From: Gemmatimonadota bacterium
GTDB taxonomy: Bacteria; JBHIER01; G020348925
Reading direction: 5' to 3'
Assembly: GCA_020348925.1 (NCBI GenBank)
Contig: CP070758.1
Coordinates: 1,795,690 to 1,859,689, forward strand
Length of the DNA stretch: 64,000 nt
Shown here: positions 49,001 to 57,892 of the stretch, piece by piece
How positions within the stretch are numbered: the stretch's first letter is position 1
How the letters are laid out: every line of letters begins with the position of its first letter
Position numbers and translations under genes: made by a program
The notes under the pieces: model-generated
Seen by the model: the letters and a program-made list of their open reading frames with translations, nothing else
Databases searched by the model: none
Told to the model about the DNA's origin: nothing

Positions 49001-50047
49001 CTGGAGAGAACATTCATTCGTGCTCGGGATGCGCTGGAATCCCAGCTCACAAAGATCTGGGAGAAGGTTCTGGAGATTCAGCCCATCGGAGTTAGAGACA
49101 ATTTCTTTGAACTGGGTGGGCACTCTCTGCTCGCAGTTCGCCTATTCTCGGAGATCAAGAAGGTCTTGGGAGTAAACTTCCCCCTATCCACCCTGTTTCA
49201 GGATTCAACTGTTGAAGATCTGGCCCATGTTATTCGCCAGGAGGCGTGCTCAGAGCCCTGGTCCTGTCTGGTACCGGTTCAGCCCGGCGGGACCAAGGTT
49301 CCATTCTTCTGTGCTGCACCGGCGGCCGGGGAGGCAATCGGCTTCGCCAACTTAGCCAGGTGTTTGGGATCTGAACAACCCTTCTACGGCCTGGAGCTTC
49401 CCACACCGGTTGGAGCACTTTCTGACCCACGAATTGAGGATATGGCTGCTGAATGTATCCGGGAAATAAAAACGCTCCAGCCCGAAGGCCCCTATCTGTT
49501 GGGGGGAGCATGCATGGGAGGCCTGGTCGCTTTCGAGATGGCCTGCCAGCTTCACCAGCAAGGGAATGAAATCGCCGTGCTGGTTCTGTTGGATTCGAGC
49601 CAACCGGCTCCTCTGATAACGCTGCGGGATTATATCTCCCTTTTATTATTCCACCATTTGCCGCGTGGACATATGGCCTACTGTCTGATGAACGATTTGA
49701 GGGAGAAAGGAAGAAAATTGAAGCGGAAGTTCCTCTTGAGCCGTGAGGGTCGACGTTTCAAAAGTGTCTGGAAAGCTCATGAAAGAGCCCGGAGAACCTA
49801 CGTGCCACGCCCTTATCCGGGGCGGATCACGCTCTTTGAGAGCCGGGAGTTCCATATTCGTTTTCCCGATTACGTGAATCGGTGGTCGGCCCTGGCTGAG
49901 GGAGGATTGGATCGCCACATCATACCCTGTGGCCATCGCGAAACCCTGAGAGAACCCCATGTCCGCATCGTCGCCGAGGAACTGAAAGCGCGCCTCAATG
50001 GAAAACTAATGAACGATGAAGGACATGGTAGCGCGATTACCACATAA
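46037..50047 (+). CDS. NRPS terminal module C-A-PCP-TE with Cys thioesterase
   Basis: 1336 residues: C domain (about 33-465, HHIVSDGWS), A domain (about 490-985; YLIYTSGTTGLPKGV, NAYGPTEAT, YKTGDLARSMPDG, TPHGKVDR), PCP (about 1005-1075, ELGGHSLLA) and thioesterase (about 1090-1320). The specificity code by GrsA alignment is D-A-N-F-T-G-A-I-R-K, with no substrate I can assign. In the thioesterase the nucleophile elbow is GGACMGG, placing Cys1159 where Ser is usual; Asp (VLLDSSQ) and His (PCGHRE) of the triad are present. It releases the product by hydrolysis or cyclisation. C, PCP and TE regions closely resemble those of the protein starting at 53915. Confidence 0.93.
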   Translation: MSGDQRAVGKVQFTPIMTPVSNKEAHEYSEEVFVFPTSFAQQRLWFLDRLEPQSPAYNIPIALRLKGRLNVRALERSFNEIVRRHEVLRTTFAEMDGQPVQVIAPSLRWRLKLVDVQELPEADREIETRRLAAEEAQRPFDLAQGPLLRTTLVRLKEKEHVLLLTVHHIVSDGWSTGILFREISVFYESFSAGKTSPLSELPIQYADFAVWQREWLQGETLEAQLSYWREQLAGAPPSLEFPTDRPRPLMQTYRGTRQFLVLSEKLTETIKALSQRAEVTPFMTLLAAFSVLLKRYTGQDDIVVGTPIAGRNRPEIEGLIGFFVNTLVMRTDLSGNPGFLEVLGRVREVCLGAYAHQDVPFEKLVEELRPERNLTQSPMFQVMFVLQNATDSALELKDVTLNSLEVDTGTAKFDLALSVIDGAEGLNGILYYNTDLFDAPTINRILKHYENLLEGIVADPEQTVSTLPLLTETERNRILVEWNDTVTDYPSTSCIHQLFEAQVERTPEAIAVQCEKKQLTYRELNARANQLAHYLQTHGVAPEVLVGICLEPSLDMVVGMLGILKAGGAYVPLDPAYPKERLTFMLSDSGASILLTHKTLSDNLPEHHARSIFLDSDLIRISQEEMGNPVCGATAWNLAYLIYTSGTTGLPKGVLIEHRGLCNLVESVKHYIGLKPGRRVLLSYSFGFDASANPIFTTLCSGATIYLAPANFLLRGTGIFQTMRHQAITDAFFPPSFLAALPFEPLPLLQTLTVGAEACPAVVISRWAPGRRFFNAYGPTEATIRATVAECTGDDWRPTIGRPIANTQVYILDRHLQPVPIGVPGELHIGGVGLARGYQNQPELTAEKFIPNPFGDEPGARLYKTGDLARSMPDGTIDFLGRFDHQVKIRGSRIELGEIETTLGQHPAVREVVVTVQAHESGDNRLVAYVVADQHTAPTVRELRSFLQEKLPEYMVPSTFVMLAGLPLTPHGKVDRQALPAPDRITSDLERTFIRARDALESQLTKIWEKVLEIQPIGVRDNFFELGGHSLLAVRLFSEIKKVLGVNFPLSTLFQDSTVEDLAHVIRQEACSEPWSCLVPVQPGGTKVPFFCAAPAAGEAIGFANLARCLGSEQPFYGLELPTPVGALSDPRIEDMAAECIREIKTLQPEGPYLLGGACMGGLVAFEMACQLHQQGNEIAVLVLLDSSQPAPLITLRDYISLLLFHHLPRGHMAYCLMNDLREKGRKLKRKFLLSREGRRFKSVWKAHERARRTYVPRPYPGRITLFESREFHIRFPDYVNRWSALAEGGLDRHIIPCGHRETLREPHVRIVAEELKARLNGKLMNDEGHGSAITT

Positions 50048-50493
50048 TATACCTGATCAGCACTGTTTGCGGATGGTTGGTGGCAGATGATGGGCAAAGC
50101 CTTTCGCGGCGGAACTGAACTTCTCTGGTCGGTTTCCGAACGTTGTCCAGTGAGCCGGAGGTTGTGCAGAACTCGTACCAGACATGCCCAAGAGGATATC
50201 CCTTTTGGTTTTCTCTATAAGAAAAGAGAGAAAAATGACAGAGAATTATTGTCTGTCGTTTAAAGAATGATTTTATTATGGATATTGGTTTTAGAATAGT
50301 CTTGATCTGACTTTGACATACTCTCGATTTCGATGAAGAGCACCATGAAGCTCGAATCCAGATTTATGATGAATATGAACGATCGAGCGGCGCTGAGACC
50401 GATATCGATATCAATGGCGACACGTGCAATGCTCGCATTCAGTTTCACGCGATACATCCAGTGGTCCGAAATTCAGAAAAGAAAGGTGAGGTG
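50048..50493. other. Intergenic stretch inside the NRPS locus
   Basis: No gene called. From about 50330 the frame of the next gene is open upstream of its start, without a start codon, and reads like protein; a minus-strand frame (50260-50457) looks equally plausible, so neither is called. An imperfect CTCTCTTTTC-type inverted repeat lies near 50210-50235. Confidence 0.4.
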
Positions 50494-51219
50494 ATGTATA
50501 TCAATCAGGGTGTTTGCACTCAATGCACATTATGTGTTCCGTATTGTCCCATGAGAGCCATTGCCAGCGATGAAACAACAGGACACGTTGAGATCGACCA
50601 GGAAGAATGCGTGGAATGCGAGAGCTGCTTGAGGGCGGATGTCTGCTCCAAGGGTGCATTGACCATGCCAGTGCTTGGTTGGCCCAGGATTCTGCGAAAT
50701 CGGTTCTCAAACCCTTTGACAACTCATCCGGACACCGGAATTCCGGGAAGAGGCACCGAAGAAATGAAAACCAATGAAGTTACCGGCAGGTTCACCCGGG
50801 ATCGAGTGGGAATATCCGTAGAGTTAGGCCGCCCTGGAACCGGAACACGATTCTATGACGTTGAAAAAGTCGCCATGGCCGTTGCCCGGCTTGGTGTTCG
50901 GTTTGATCCCCATAATCCTGTGACGTGCCTGATGGAGGATACGACCACAGGTAAGATGAGGGAAGACGTTCGGGGTGAAAAAGTTCTATCGGCCATCATA
51001 GGATTCGATCTGCCCCGAGAGAAGATTGTACCGGTGTTGGACAAACTGAAGGAAGTGACATTCGATATTGACACCGTCTTCAGCCTGGATCTGGTCTGCA
51101 GGATGGAGGAAGACGAGAGCAATGCAACCATTACGTTGTCAAAGGAGAGGGGCTTCATTCCGTCGATAAACGGGAAAGTGAACGTGGGTCTGGGGAAACC
51201 TCGAGCGAGGGAGGATTGA
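50494..51219 (+). CDS. Ferredoxin-like 4Fe-4S dicluster protein of the NRPS locus
   Basis: 241 residues from the ATG at 50494, which has an AAGGTGAGG-type site upstream. Residues 1-60 hold two clusters: CTQCTLCVPYCP (a complete C-x2-C-x2-C-x3-C-P) and CVECESCLRADVCSKG (a variant second motif). The remaining 180 residues are an unrecognised alpha/beta domain with RVGISVELGRPGTGTRFYD and a Gly/Pro-rich C-terminus. It may carry electrons to, or form a complex with, the Cys-rich protein encoded 1 nt downstream. Its position inside the NRPS locus suggests redox tailoring or precursor formation. Family of the large domain unknown. Confidence 0.8.
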   Translation: MYINQGVCTQCTLCVPYCPMRAIASDETTGHVEIDQEECVECESCLRADVCSKGALTMPVLGWPRILRNRFSNPLTTHPDTGIPGRGTEEMKTNEVTGRFTRDRVGISVELGRPGTGTRFYDVEKVAMAVARLGVRFDPHNPVTCLMEDTTTGKMREDVRGEKVLSAIIGFDLPREKIVPVLDKLKEVTFDIDTVFSLDLVCRMEEDESNATITLSKERGFIPSINGKVNVGLGKPRARED

Positions 51220-51220
51220 A

Positions 51221-51904
51221 ATGACACACACCCTGCACCGTTTGGGAAACCCTCAGAGTTTGAGAAAGGATTTTATTGTCCTTGCCATTGCCTCGCAGAT
51301 CGCTGGCCCCGTGGGGAGTGCCTACAAGTTCAGGGAATTTGCAGACATAGTATTAAAATACAATCCGTTGAATTTCGGAGACATGATATCCGGAAACATG
51401 TTTCAGATGGACTTAGATACGATCCACGCTGGTTACTGCGACAATTCTATCGTTCATGCCGTCTTTACCGACGAACATATTGTGGCAAACGTATTGAAGG
51501 AATTGAAAGACGCCGATCTGGGACTCTCCATCGTCGTATCCGGTTTATTGGAACAGACGGCAACATGCTGCAGCACTGCAGGTTTGAAACCACACACTGT
51601 TCAATACTCGCTGGGGATCTTGGGGCGAACCGATCTCTTGCCACAGCCCTGGGTTTTGGAGATGAGTACGATGTGCGGCCACGGCATGGTAGCCTTCTCG
51701 CTCATTATAGAACTGGCAGATCGGGTAAAAGATCAGCGGATTACGGCAGAAGAGGCGGCGCAAGGATTGGCAAGACAATGTCATTGCGGAGTCTTTAATC
51801 CTGACCGAGCAACCGGGATTCTGAAAAGGATAGTGACGAAAAAAAGCGGGAAAACCCAAGCTTCGAAGGCGTTCGAGAATGAACATGATGAAGCTCTTCG
51901 ATGA
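51221..51904 (+). CDS. Cys-rich protein of unknown function, partner of the ferredoxin-like protein
   Basis: 227 residues, start 1 nt after the previous stop. Conserved-looking Cys motifs are GYCDNSIVH, TATCCSTAGLKPH, STMCGHGMVAF and RQCHCGVFNP. MCGHG recalls the catalytic Cys loop of proline racemases, but length and surroundings differ, so homology is not claimed. Two adjacent Cys-Cys/Cys-x-Cys sites could bind a metal or Fe-S cluster. It overlaps the following A-PCP gene by ATGA. A joint redox or isomerase-like step with the ferredoxin-like protein on an NRPS substrate is an inference from gene order only. Confidence 0.6.
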   Translation: MTHTLHRLGNPQSLRKDFIVLAIASQIAGPVGSAYKFREFADIVLKYNPLNFGDMISGNMFQMDLDTIHAGYCDNSIVHAVFTDEHIVANVLKELKDADLGLSIVVSGLLEQTATCCSTAGLKPHTVQYSLGILGRTDLLPQPWVLEMSTMCGHGMVAFSLIIELADRVKDQRITAEEAAQGLARQCHCGVFNPDRATGILKRIVTKKSGKTQASKAFENEHDEALR

Positions 51905-53925
51905 GGATCCTGTCACATGGTGAAAGGCGAATGAATCGTATGATCAATCATAAAACCGATACTCCCTCGTCACAAAAATCTGTTGGGAGCGGCCGCATCC
52001 GACCGACAAATCCTTTCATTCAATTTAAGAAAGAAGAAGTCGAGCAATCGATTCCTACCCGATTTGAGCAACAGGTGCGACAATACCCCGATCGGATGGC
52101 CATTAAGAGCAGGGACCACACGTTCACTTACGAGTCGCTCAACCAAGCAGCCAATCGAGTGGCGTGGGCAATTTGCGATCGTCACTCCCATGGCCATGAT
52201 CCGATCGCTCTGTTGCTCGAACACGATGCACCAGCTCTCATTGCAATGTTGGGTGTGCTGAAGGCCGGCAGGATATACGTGCCATTGGATCCGGGGTACC
52301 CTCCTGAACGACTCAGCTATATACTGGAGAATTGTCAGGTAGGACTCATCGTGACCAACAGCAAAAATCTCTCCCTGGCGAAAAAACTGACTCAAGATGC
52401 ACTTACACTGCTCAATATTGATGATTTCAGTACCAGTCTCTCCACTGAGAACCTTGACCTCAAAATCTCACCGGACTCAGTCACCCACATCCTTTATACA
52501 TCAGGCTCAACAGGAAAACCGAAAGGGGTTCCTCAGCTTCATCGCAATGTTCTTCACGAAATTATGAACTATACAAACGCTGCTCATCTTTCCACGGAAG
52601 ACCGAATGCTTCTTGTCTCCAGCTTCAGTTTTGGTGACTCAGTGAGGACTATTTACGGTGCTCTGCTCAATGGCGCTTCCCTCTTTCCACTGAACATCAA
52701 AGAGGAAGGATTCGTCTCTCTTTCCGACTGGATGATTGAGCAAGAGATCACTATTTACCGCTCGGTCCCGACAGTATTCCGGCATTTCGCCCGTACCCTG
52801 AGTAGAAAGATGGACTTCCCCGTAATTCGTTTGATCTACTTGGCGGGTGAACCCGTGTACAGAAGAGACGTGATGCTCTATCGAGATCATTTCTCGTCAG
52901 ACTGTATTCTTGTCAATGGGCTGGGGAGCATCGAATCCCTCACATACCGATGGTATTTTCTCGACAAGAACGTCCACATCACGGGTACCAACGTGCCGGT
53001 TGGCTTTGCCATTGACGACATGGAGGTCCAATTGCTCGGAGACAACGGAAAGGAGGTTGGCGTCAACGAAATCGGTGAGATTGCAGTCAAGAGTCGCTAT
53101 CTTTCCCCTGGTTACGGGCAAAACCCTGATCTCACGCGGCAGAAATTCCGGCCGGATCCAAAGGGGGGAGACGAACCCATTTATCTCACCGGAGATCTCG
53201 GTCTCTTGCTGCCCGACGAATGCCTCGTTCACATGGGTCGAAAGGACTTTCAGGTTAAGATCAGGGGCTACAGGGTGGAGACTGCTGAGATCGAGATGTT
53301 GTTGATGGAGTTAGACACTGTCAAAGAAACGGTTGTTGTGGCCCGGACGGATGCGTCTGGAGATAAATATCTGTCAGCGTATGTTGTTCCCATCGGAGAC
53401 CCGGGGCCTGCAGTCGGCGAACTTCGGTCTTTTCTGGAGGGTCAGCTCCCCGAATACATGATGCCCTCGACCTTCGTCCTGTTGGATGCCATACCGCTGA
53501 CTCCGAATGGTAAGGTCGATCGTCAGGCTCTGCCCGCGCCAGACGGCACGAGACCGTTATCGGATAATGCTTTCGCAGCTCCTGGCACGCCGCTTGAAGA
53601 AAGGATTGCAGATATCTGGGTCAAGGTTCTGGGATTAGACCAAGTCGGAGTTCAGGACAACTTCTTCGAGCTGGGGGGGCACTCGCTGTCAGCAATACAA
53701 GCTGTGTCCAGGATGAGCGAAGCGTTCCAAGTGGCGTTGTCCCTCAGCAGCTTCTTCGAGACACCAACGATTGCTCAACTATCCAGGAAAATTGAGAGCA
53801 TCAGGAGCGAAGGTGCTGGACCTCGGCCGCCTGCACTATCGCGGGTCCGCCGAGATTCGCACCATGCGAAGCTGTCCTCACAGGGAGTACCTGTGTCTAT
53901 TGAGGATACACAGAATGAGGAATAA
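51901..53925 (+). CDS. NRPS-like A-PCP protein lacking the alpha-amino-binding Asp
   Basis: 674 residues from the ATG overlapping the previous stop; ATGs at 51931 and 51940 are alternatives. A domain (about 40-555; ILYTSGSTGKPKGV, NGLGSIESL in place of YGPTE, YLTGDLGLLLPDE, TPNGKVDR) and PCP (about 565-640, ELGGHSLSA). Where amino-acid A domains have Phe-Asp (Asp235 of GrsA) this reads SFGDSVR, giving Gly at that position. The opening NPFIQFKKEEVEQSIP is shared with the A domain at 63186, and similar stand-alone A-PCP proteins occur in cyanobacteria (from memory). The substrate is likely not a standard alpha-amino acid. Confidence 0.88.
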   Translation: MRILSHGERRMNRMINHKTDTPSSQKSVGSGRIRPTNPFIQFKKEEVEQSIPTRFEQQVRQYPDRMAIKSRDHTFTYESLNQAANRVAWAICDRHSHGHDPIALLLEHDAPALIAMLGVLKAGRIYVPLDPGYPPERLSYILENCQVGLIVTNSKNLSLAKKLTQDALTLLNIDDFSTSLSTENLDLKISPDSVTHILYTSGSTGKPKGVPQLHRNVLHEIMNYTNAAHLSTEDRMLLVSSFSFGDSVRTIYGALLNGASLFPLNIKEEGFVSLSDWMIEQEITIYRSVPTVFRHFARTLSRKMDFPVIRLIYLAGEPVYRRDVMLYRDHFSSDCILVNGLGSIESLTYRWYFLDKNVHITGTNVPVGFAIDDMEVQLLGDNGKEVGVNEIGEIAVKSRYLSPGYGQNPDLTRQKFRPDPKGGDEPIYLTGDLGLLLPDECLVHMGRKDFQVKIRGYRVETAEIEMLLMELDTVKETVVVARTDASGDKYLSAYVVPIGDPGPAVGELRSFLEGQLPEYMMPSTFVLLDAIPLTPNGKVDRQALPAPDGTRPLSDNAFAAPGTPLEERIADIWVKVLGLDQVGVQDNFFELGGHSLSAIQAVSRMSEAFQVALSLSSFFETPTIAQLSRKIESIRSEGAGPRPPALSRVRRDSHHAKLSSQGVPVSIEDTQNEE

Positions 53926-56900
53926 AGACAACTCAATGGGAAAACAAGTTTTTGTCTTTCCAACATCCTTTGCCCAGCAGCGTCTGTGGTTTCTCAATCA
54001 GTTGGATCCCGAAAATCCTGTCTATAATATACCGAGAGCTTTTCGGGTGACAGGTCCACTCGACGTTGAGGCCCTGGAGCACGGTCTCAACGAGATTATC
54101 AGACGTCACGAGATCTTACGGACGACGTTTTCTCATGTTGACGGTGAACCGGTGCAGATTATTGCCGAAGCCATGCCCCTGAAGGTGTCGGTGATAGATA
54201 TGGGTGACATTGAAACCATACCGGAAAGGAAGACCAAGCAGTTGATCATCGATGAGATACAGCGACCCTTCAACTTGTCACAGGGTCCACTCTTACGGGC
54301 GAACCTGCTCCGTCTGGCAGAGGAGGAACACATCCTGCTTCTTACGATACACCACATCGTGGCTGATGGCTGGTCGATGGGAATTCTTTATCAGGAGCTT
54401 TCTACACTCTATAAAGCCTTTGTTTCAAAGAGTCCGTTTTCCATGCCCGAGCTTCCGATTCAGTATGTCGACTTTGCCGTTTGGCAACGAGAATGGTTAC
54501 AGGGAGAGATTTTGGAGACACAGCTTGCCTATTGGAGAGCACAACTCAAAAGTGCGCCTCCCGTGTTGGAATTTCCGACCGACCACCCACGATCTCCAAC
54601 GTCGACCTTCAGAGGCGCGAGGCAGTCCCTGGTACTGTCAAAAACGTTGGGAGAAGCACTCGATGCATTGAGCCAACGGGAAGGAGTCACCTTGTTTATG
54701 ACACTGTTGGCAGCATTTACAGTTCTCCTCCATCGTTACACAGGGCAGGACATCATTGTGGTGGGCACTCCTATTGCAGGTCGGAATCGACCCGAAATCG
54801 AAGGGCTGATTGGATTTTTTGTCAACACGCTGGTGATGAGCACCGACCTTTCAGGAAATCCCAGTTTTCGGGAAGTGCTTGTCCGGGTACGCGAGGTATG
54901 CCTGGGAGCTTACGACCATCAGGATCTCCCCTTCGAGACGCTGGTCGAGGAGTTGCGGCCGGAGCGAAACCTCAATCAATCACCGTTGTTTCAAATGATG
55001 TTCGCCCTCCAAAATGCTCCTGAATCCGATCTGATCCTCTCTGACGTAACAGTCCACTCTTTGGAAGTAAGCAACGGAAGAGCAAAATTTGACCTGGCGC
55101 TATCCATGGTGAAGGGGGCAGAAGGATTGACGGGAACAGTAGAGTACAGTACCGACCTGTTCGAGGCAGCCACCATAAAGCGGTTCCTGACGCATTATCA
55201 GAACGTGCTGGAAGCCATCGCGTCCGATCCCGAACAGTTGATCTCAACGGTACCGCTCTTGACCCAAAAAGAACGCCATCAGATGCTGGTGGAGTGGAAT
55301 GATGCGAAAGTGGACTATCCTCAGAATACGTGCATTCATCAATTGTTTGAAGAGTATGCCCTGCGGACACCTGAAGAAGTAGCCGTTGTTTTTGAGGGTC
55401 AGCAGATGACATATGAAGAACTCAACACACGATCAAACCGGCTGGCCCACTGTCTCATCAAGAACGGTGTGGGTCCCGAGACACTGGTTGGCATCTGTGT
55501 GGATCGATCCCTGGAGATGATGGTCGGACTTCTGGGTATCCTCAAAGCTGGAGGAGCGTACGTCCCCCTCAACCCTGACGATCCGGAGGAACGTCGAGCA
55601 TTTATGTTGAAAAACGCCCGGGTTAGAGTGGTTCTAACGTTGGAGAGGCTGGTTCCTGAATTGCCGGAGTCGATGGCATCCGTTATTTGCCTGGATACGG
55701 AATGGTCGGCTCTGTCTCAGTACGGCGAAAAAAACCCGTCCAGTGGTGTTCAGGCTTCCAATCTGGCTTATGTGATGTACACTTCAGGTTCAACCGGCAA
55801 ACCCAAAGGTGTGATGATTACTCACCGCAATGTGGTGGGATTCCTATACTCGTACAAGCAGGTCACCTTAGATGGTGAGACGCGCGTCGGGACCTCAGTC
55901 GCTCCCTTCAGCTTCGACACGTCTGTGGAGGAATTCTTTTCGACGCTCTGTTTTGGCGGGACACTCCACCTTATTCGACCCGAACGCAGTGTCGATGGTG
56001 AGTACTTCGCACATTACCTGATTGATCACGGCATTACTACCACTTACATTGTCCCCGCTCTCCTCCCTGAGATCGCATCCCACCTGGAGAGGATGAAAGA
56101 CCGAATGAAGCTGGAGTGTGTGATAACTGGACTTCAACCCAAGACGGAAGAGGTCTTGCAGCATTTTCGAAACCTATCCGAAAATTTACGAATACTCAAT
56201 GCCTACGGACCGACAGAGACCACGTATGGTGCGACCGCCTTCAACTTCAGACAAGCAACCTCGCCGGATAGGGATGTCCCGATTGGGGTCCCGTTCCCCA
56301 ACTACCAAACCTACATTGTGGATTCAAATCTGAAACCGGTCCCCATAGGAGCACGGGGGGAGATCTTGATCGGCGGAATTGGCCTGGCCCGAGGGTATCT
56401 CCATCAGCCCGAGCTAACCGATGAGAAGTTCATACCCAATCCGTTCAGTGACGAACCGGACGCGCGCCTGTACAGAACAGGGGATGTGGGCCGTTATCTG
56501 CCGGACGGTACTATCGAGTTCCTGGGACGCACGGATCATCAAGTGAAAATTCGGGGGTTTCGCATTGAACTTGGTGAGGTCGAGGTGCTGCTTGGACAGC
56601 ATCCTGCTGTCCAGGAGACCGTGGTCTTGGCTCGAGAGGATACACCCGGCGACAAGCGCCTCGTGGCATATCTGGTTATAAATCAGGAGTCCGCTCCTTC
56701 CACCAGTGAGCTCCGTCGTTTCTTGGGGAGAAAACTACCCGAGCACATGGTGCCGTCCGCTTTCGTGGTGTTGGACGCGCTCCCACTGACATCCAGTGGG
56801 AAAGTAGATCGTCAGGCACTGCCACCGCCCGACCAAGACCGACCCGAGCTGGAGGGTGCGTTCAAGGCCCCCCAAGATACCCTCGAACTCCACCTCACCA

Positions 56901-57892
56901 AGATTTGGGAAAAGGTTCTGGGCGTTCAGCCCATTGGTGTCAGGGACAATTTCTTTGAATTGGGCGGACATTCTCTGCTTGCGGTGCGCCTGTTCGAGCA
57001 GATCAAGAAGGTCTTGGGGAAAAGTCTGCCCCTGTCCACGTTATTCAAGGGTTCAACCGTTGAAGAATTGGCCCACGTTATTCGTCAGGAGGAGTGGTCG
57101 GACCCCTGGTCCTGTCTGGTGCCGATTCAACCCAGTGGTACCAAGATTCCTCTTCTCTGTGTTGCACCGGCGGCCGGAGAGGTGATCAGTTTTGCCGGAA
57201 TCTCTCGTTGTTTGGGACATGAGCAGCCCTTTTACGGGCTGCGTCTCCCCAGGGAGGATGGAGCATCCTTTTCTCTGCGAGTTGAGGATATGGCTGCTCA
57301 GTGCATTCGAGAGATAGAGACACTCCAGCCCGAAGGCCCCTATCTGCTGGGAGGGGCATGCATGGGAGGCTTGGTCGCTTTCGAAATGGCCTGCCAACTT
57401 CACGAGCAGGGGAAGGAAGTAGCCGTGTTGTTTCTGTTGGATTCGAGTCAACCTCCGCCGTTGATATCACTTCGGAATTACATTCCGCAGTTGCTCTTCC
57501 ACCACCTTCCGCGCGGACAATTGACGTACTGTCTCCTCAGGGACTTGAGGGAGAAGGGAAGGAAATTGAAACGGAAATTCCCCTTAAACCGTGAGGGTCG
57601 AAATTTGAGTAGCGTCTGGAAAGCTCACGAAAAAGCCCGAAGAGCCTACGTGCCTCGCGTATATCCGGGTCGCATCACCCTGTTTCAGAGCCGTGAGTTT
57701 CACATTCGTTTTCCCGATTGCGAGAATCGGTGGTCGGCTCTGGCTGAGGGAGGATTGGATTGCCACATCTTACCCTGTGGTCATGGTGAAAGCCTAAGAG
57801 AACCCCATGTCCGGATCTTGGCCGAGGAACTGAAAGCGCACCTCACCGAGGTACAAGCGCGAAAGGGAACAGGGAGAACTAAACGGATTTGA
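53915..57892 (+). CDS. NRPS terminal module C-A-PCP-TE with Cys thioesterase (second)
   Basis: About 1325 residues from the ATG at 53915 (GAGGA 8 nt upstream; overlaps the previous gene by 11 nt). C domain (HHIVADGWS), A domain (YVMYTSGSTGKPKGV, NAYGPTETT, YRTGDVGRYLPDG, TSSGKVDR), PCP (ELGGHSLLA) and TE (GGACMGG, nucleophile Cys1149; LLDSSQ; PCGHGE). Specificity positions read D-T-E-Y-I-G-A-Y-G-K; substrate not assigned. It is a clear paralog of the protein at 46037 in C, PCP and TE regions, with the A domain the most different, as expected after module duplication and A-domain exchange. A second terminal TE implies a second product or a two-part assembly. Confidence 0.93.
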   Translation: MRNKDNSMGKQVFVFPTSFAQQRLWFLNQLDPENPVYNIPRAFRVTGPLDVEALEHGLNEIIRRHEILRTTFSHVDGEPVQIIAEAMPLKVSVIDMGDIETIPERKTKQLIIDEIQRPFNLSQGPLLRANLLRLAEEEHILLLTIHHIVADGWSMGILYQELSTLYKAFVSKSPFSMPELPIQYVDFAVWQREWLQGEILETQLAYWRAQLKSAPPVLEFPTDHPRSPTSTFRGARQSLVLSKTLGEALDALSQREGVTLFMTLLAAFTVLLHRYTGQDIIVVGTPIAGRNRPEIEGLIGFFVNTLVMSTDLSGNPSFREVLVRVREVCLGAYDHQDLPFETLVEELRPERNLNQSPLFQMMFALQNAPESDLILSDVTVHSLEVSNGRAKFDLALSMVKGAEGLTGTVEYSTDLFEAATIKRFLTHYQNVLEAIASDPEQLISTVPLLTQKERHQMLVEWNDAKVDYPQNTCIHQLFEEYALRTPEEVAVVFEGQQMTYEELNTRSNRLAHCLIKNGVGPETLVGICVDRSLEMMVGLLGILKAGGAYVPLNPDDPEERRAFMLKNARVRVVLTLERLVPELPESMASVICLDTEWSALSQYGEKNPSSGVQASNLAYVMYTSGSTGKPKGVMITHRNVVGFLYSYKQVTLDGETRVGTSVAPFSFDTSVEEFFSTLCFGGTLHLIRPERSVDGEYFAHYLIDHGITTTYIVPALLPEIASHLERMKDRMKLECVITGLQPKTEEVLQHFRNLSENLRILNAYGPTETTYGATAFNFRQATSPDRDVPIGVPFPNYQTYIVDSNLKPVPIGARGEILIGGIGLARGYLHQPELTDEKFIPNPFSDEPDARLYRTGDVGRYLPDGTIEFLGRTDHQVKIRGFRIELGEVEVLLGQHPAVQETVVLAREDTPGDKRLVAYLVINQESAPSTSELRRFLGRKLPEHMVPSAFVVLDALPLTSSGKVDRQALPPPDQDRPELEGAFKAPQDTLELHLTKIWEKVLGVQPIGVRDNFFELGGHSLLAVRLFEQIKKVLGKSLPLSTLFKGSTVEELAHVIRQEEWSDPWSCLVPIQPSGTKIPLLCVAPAAGEVISFAGISRCLGHEQPFYGLRLPREDGASFSLRVEDMAAQCIREIETLQPEGPYLLGGACMGGLVAFEMACQLHEQGKEVAVLFLLDSSQPPPLISLRNYIPQLLFHHLPRGQLTYCLLRDLREKGRKLKRKFPLNREGRNLSSVWKAHEKARRAYVPRVYPGRITLFQSREFHIRFPDCENRWSALAEGGLDCHILPCGHGESLREPHVRILAEELKAHLTEVQARKGTGRTKRI

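Noticed and set aside
50260-50457. Protein-like frames on both strands upstream of the ferredoxin-like gene
   Set aside because: The plus frame has no start codon and the minus frame no ribosome site; the two overlap, so at most one is real and neither is recognisable.
51660-51690. Annotating the Cys-rich protein as a proline racemase from MCGHG
   Set aside because: The short motif alone is not enough; length and other conserved blocks of that family are missing.
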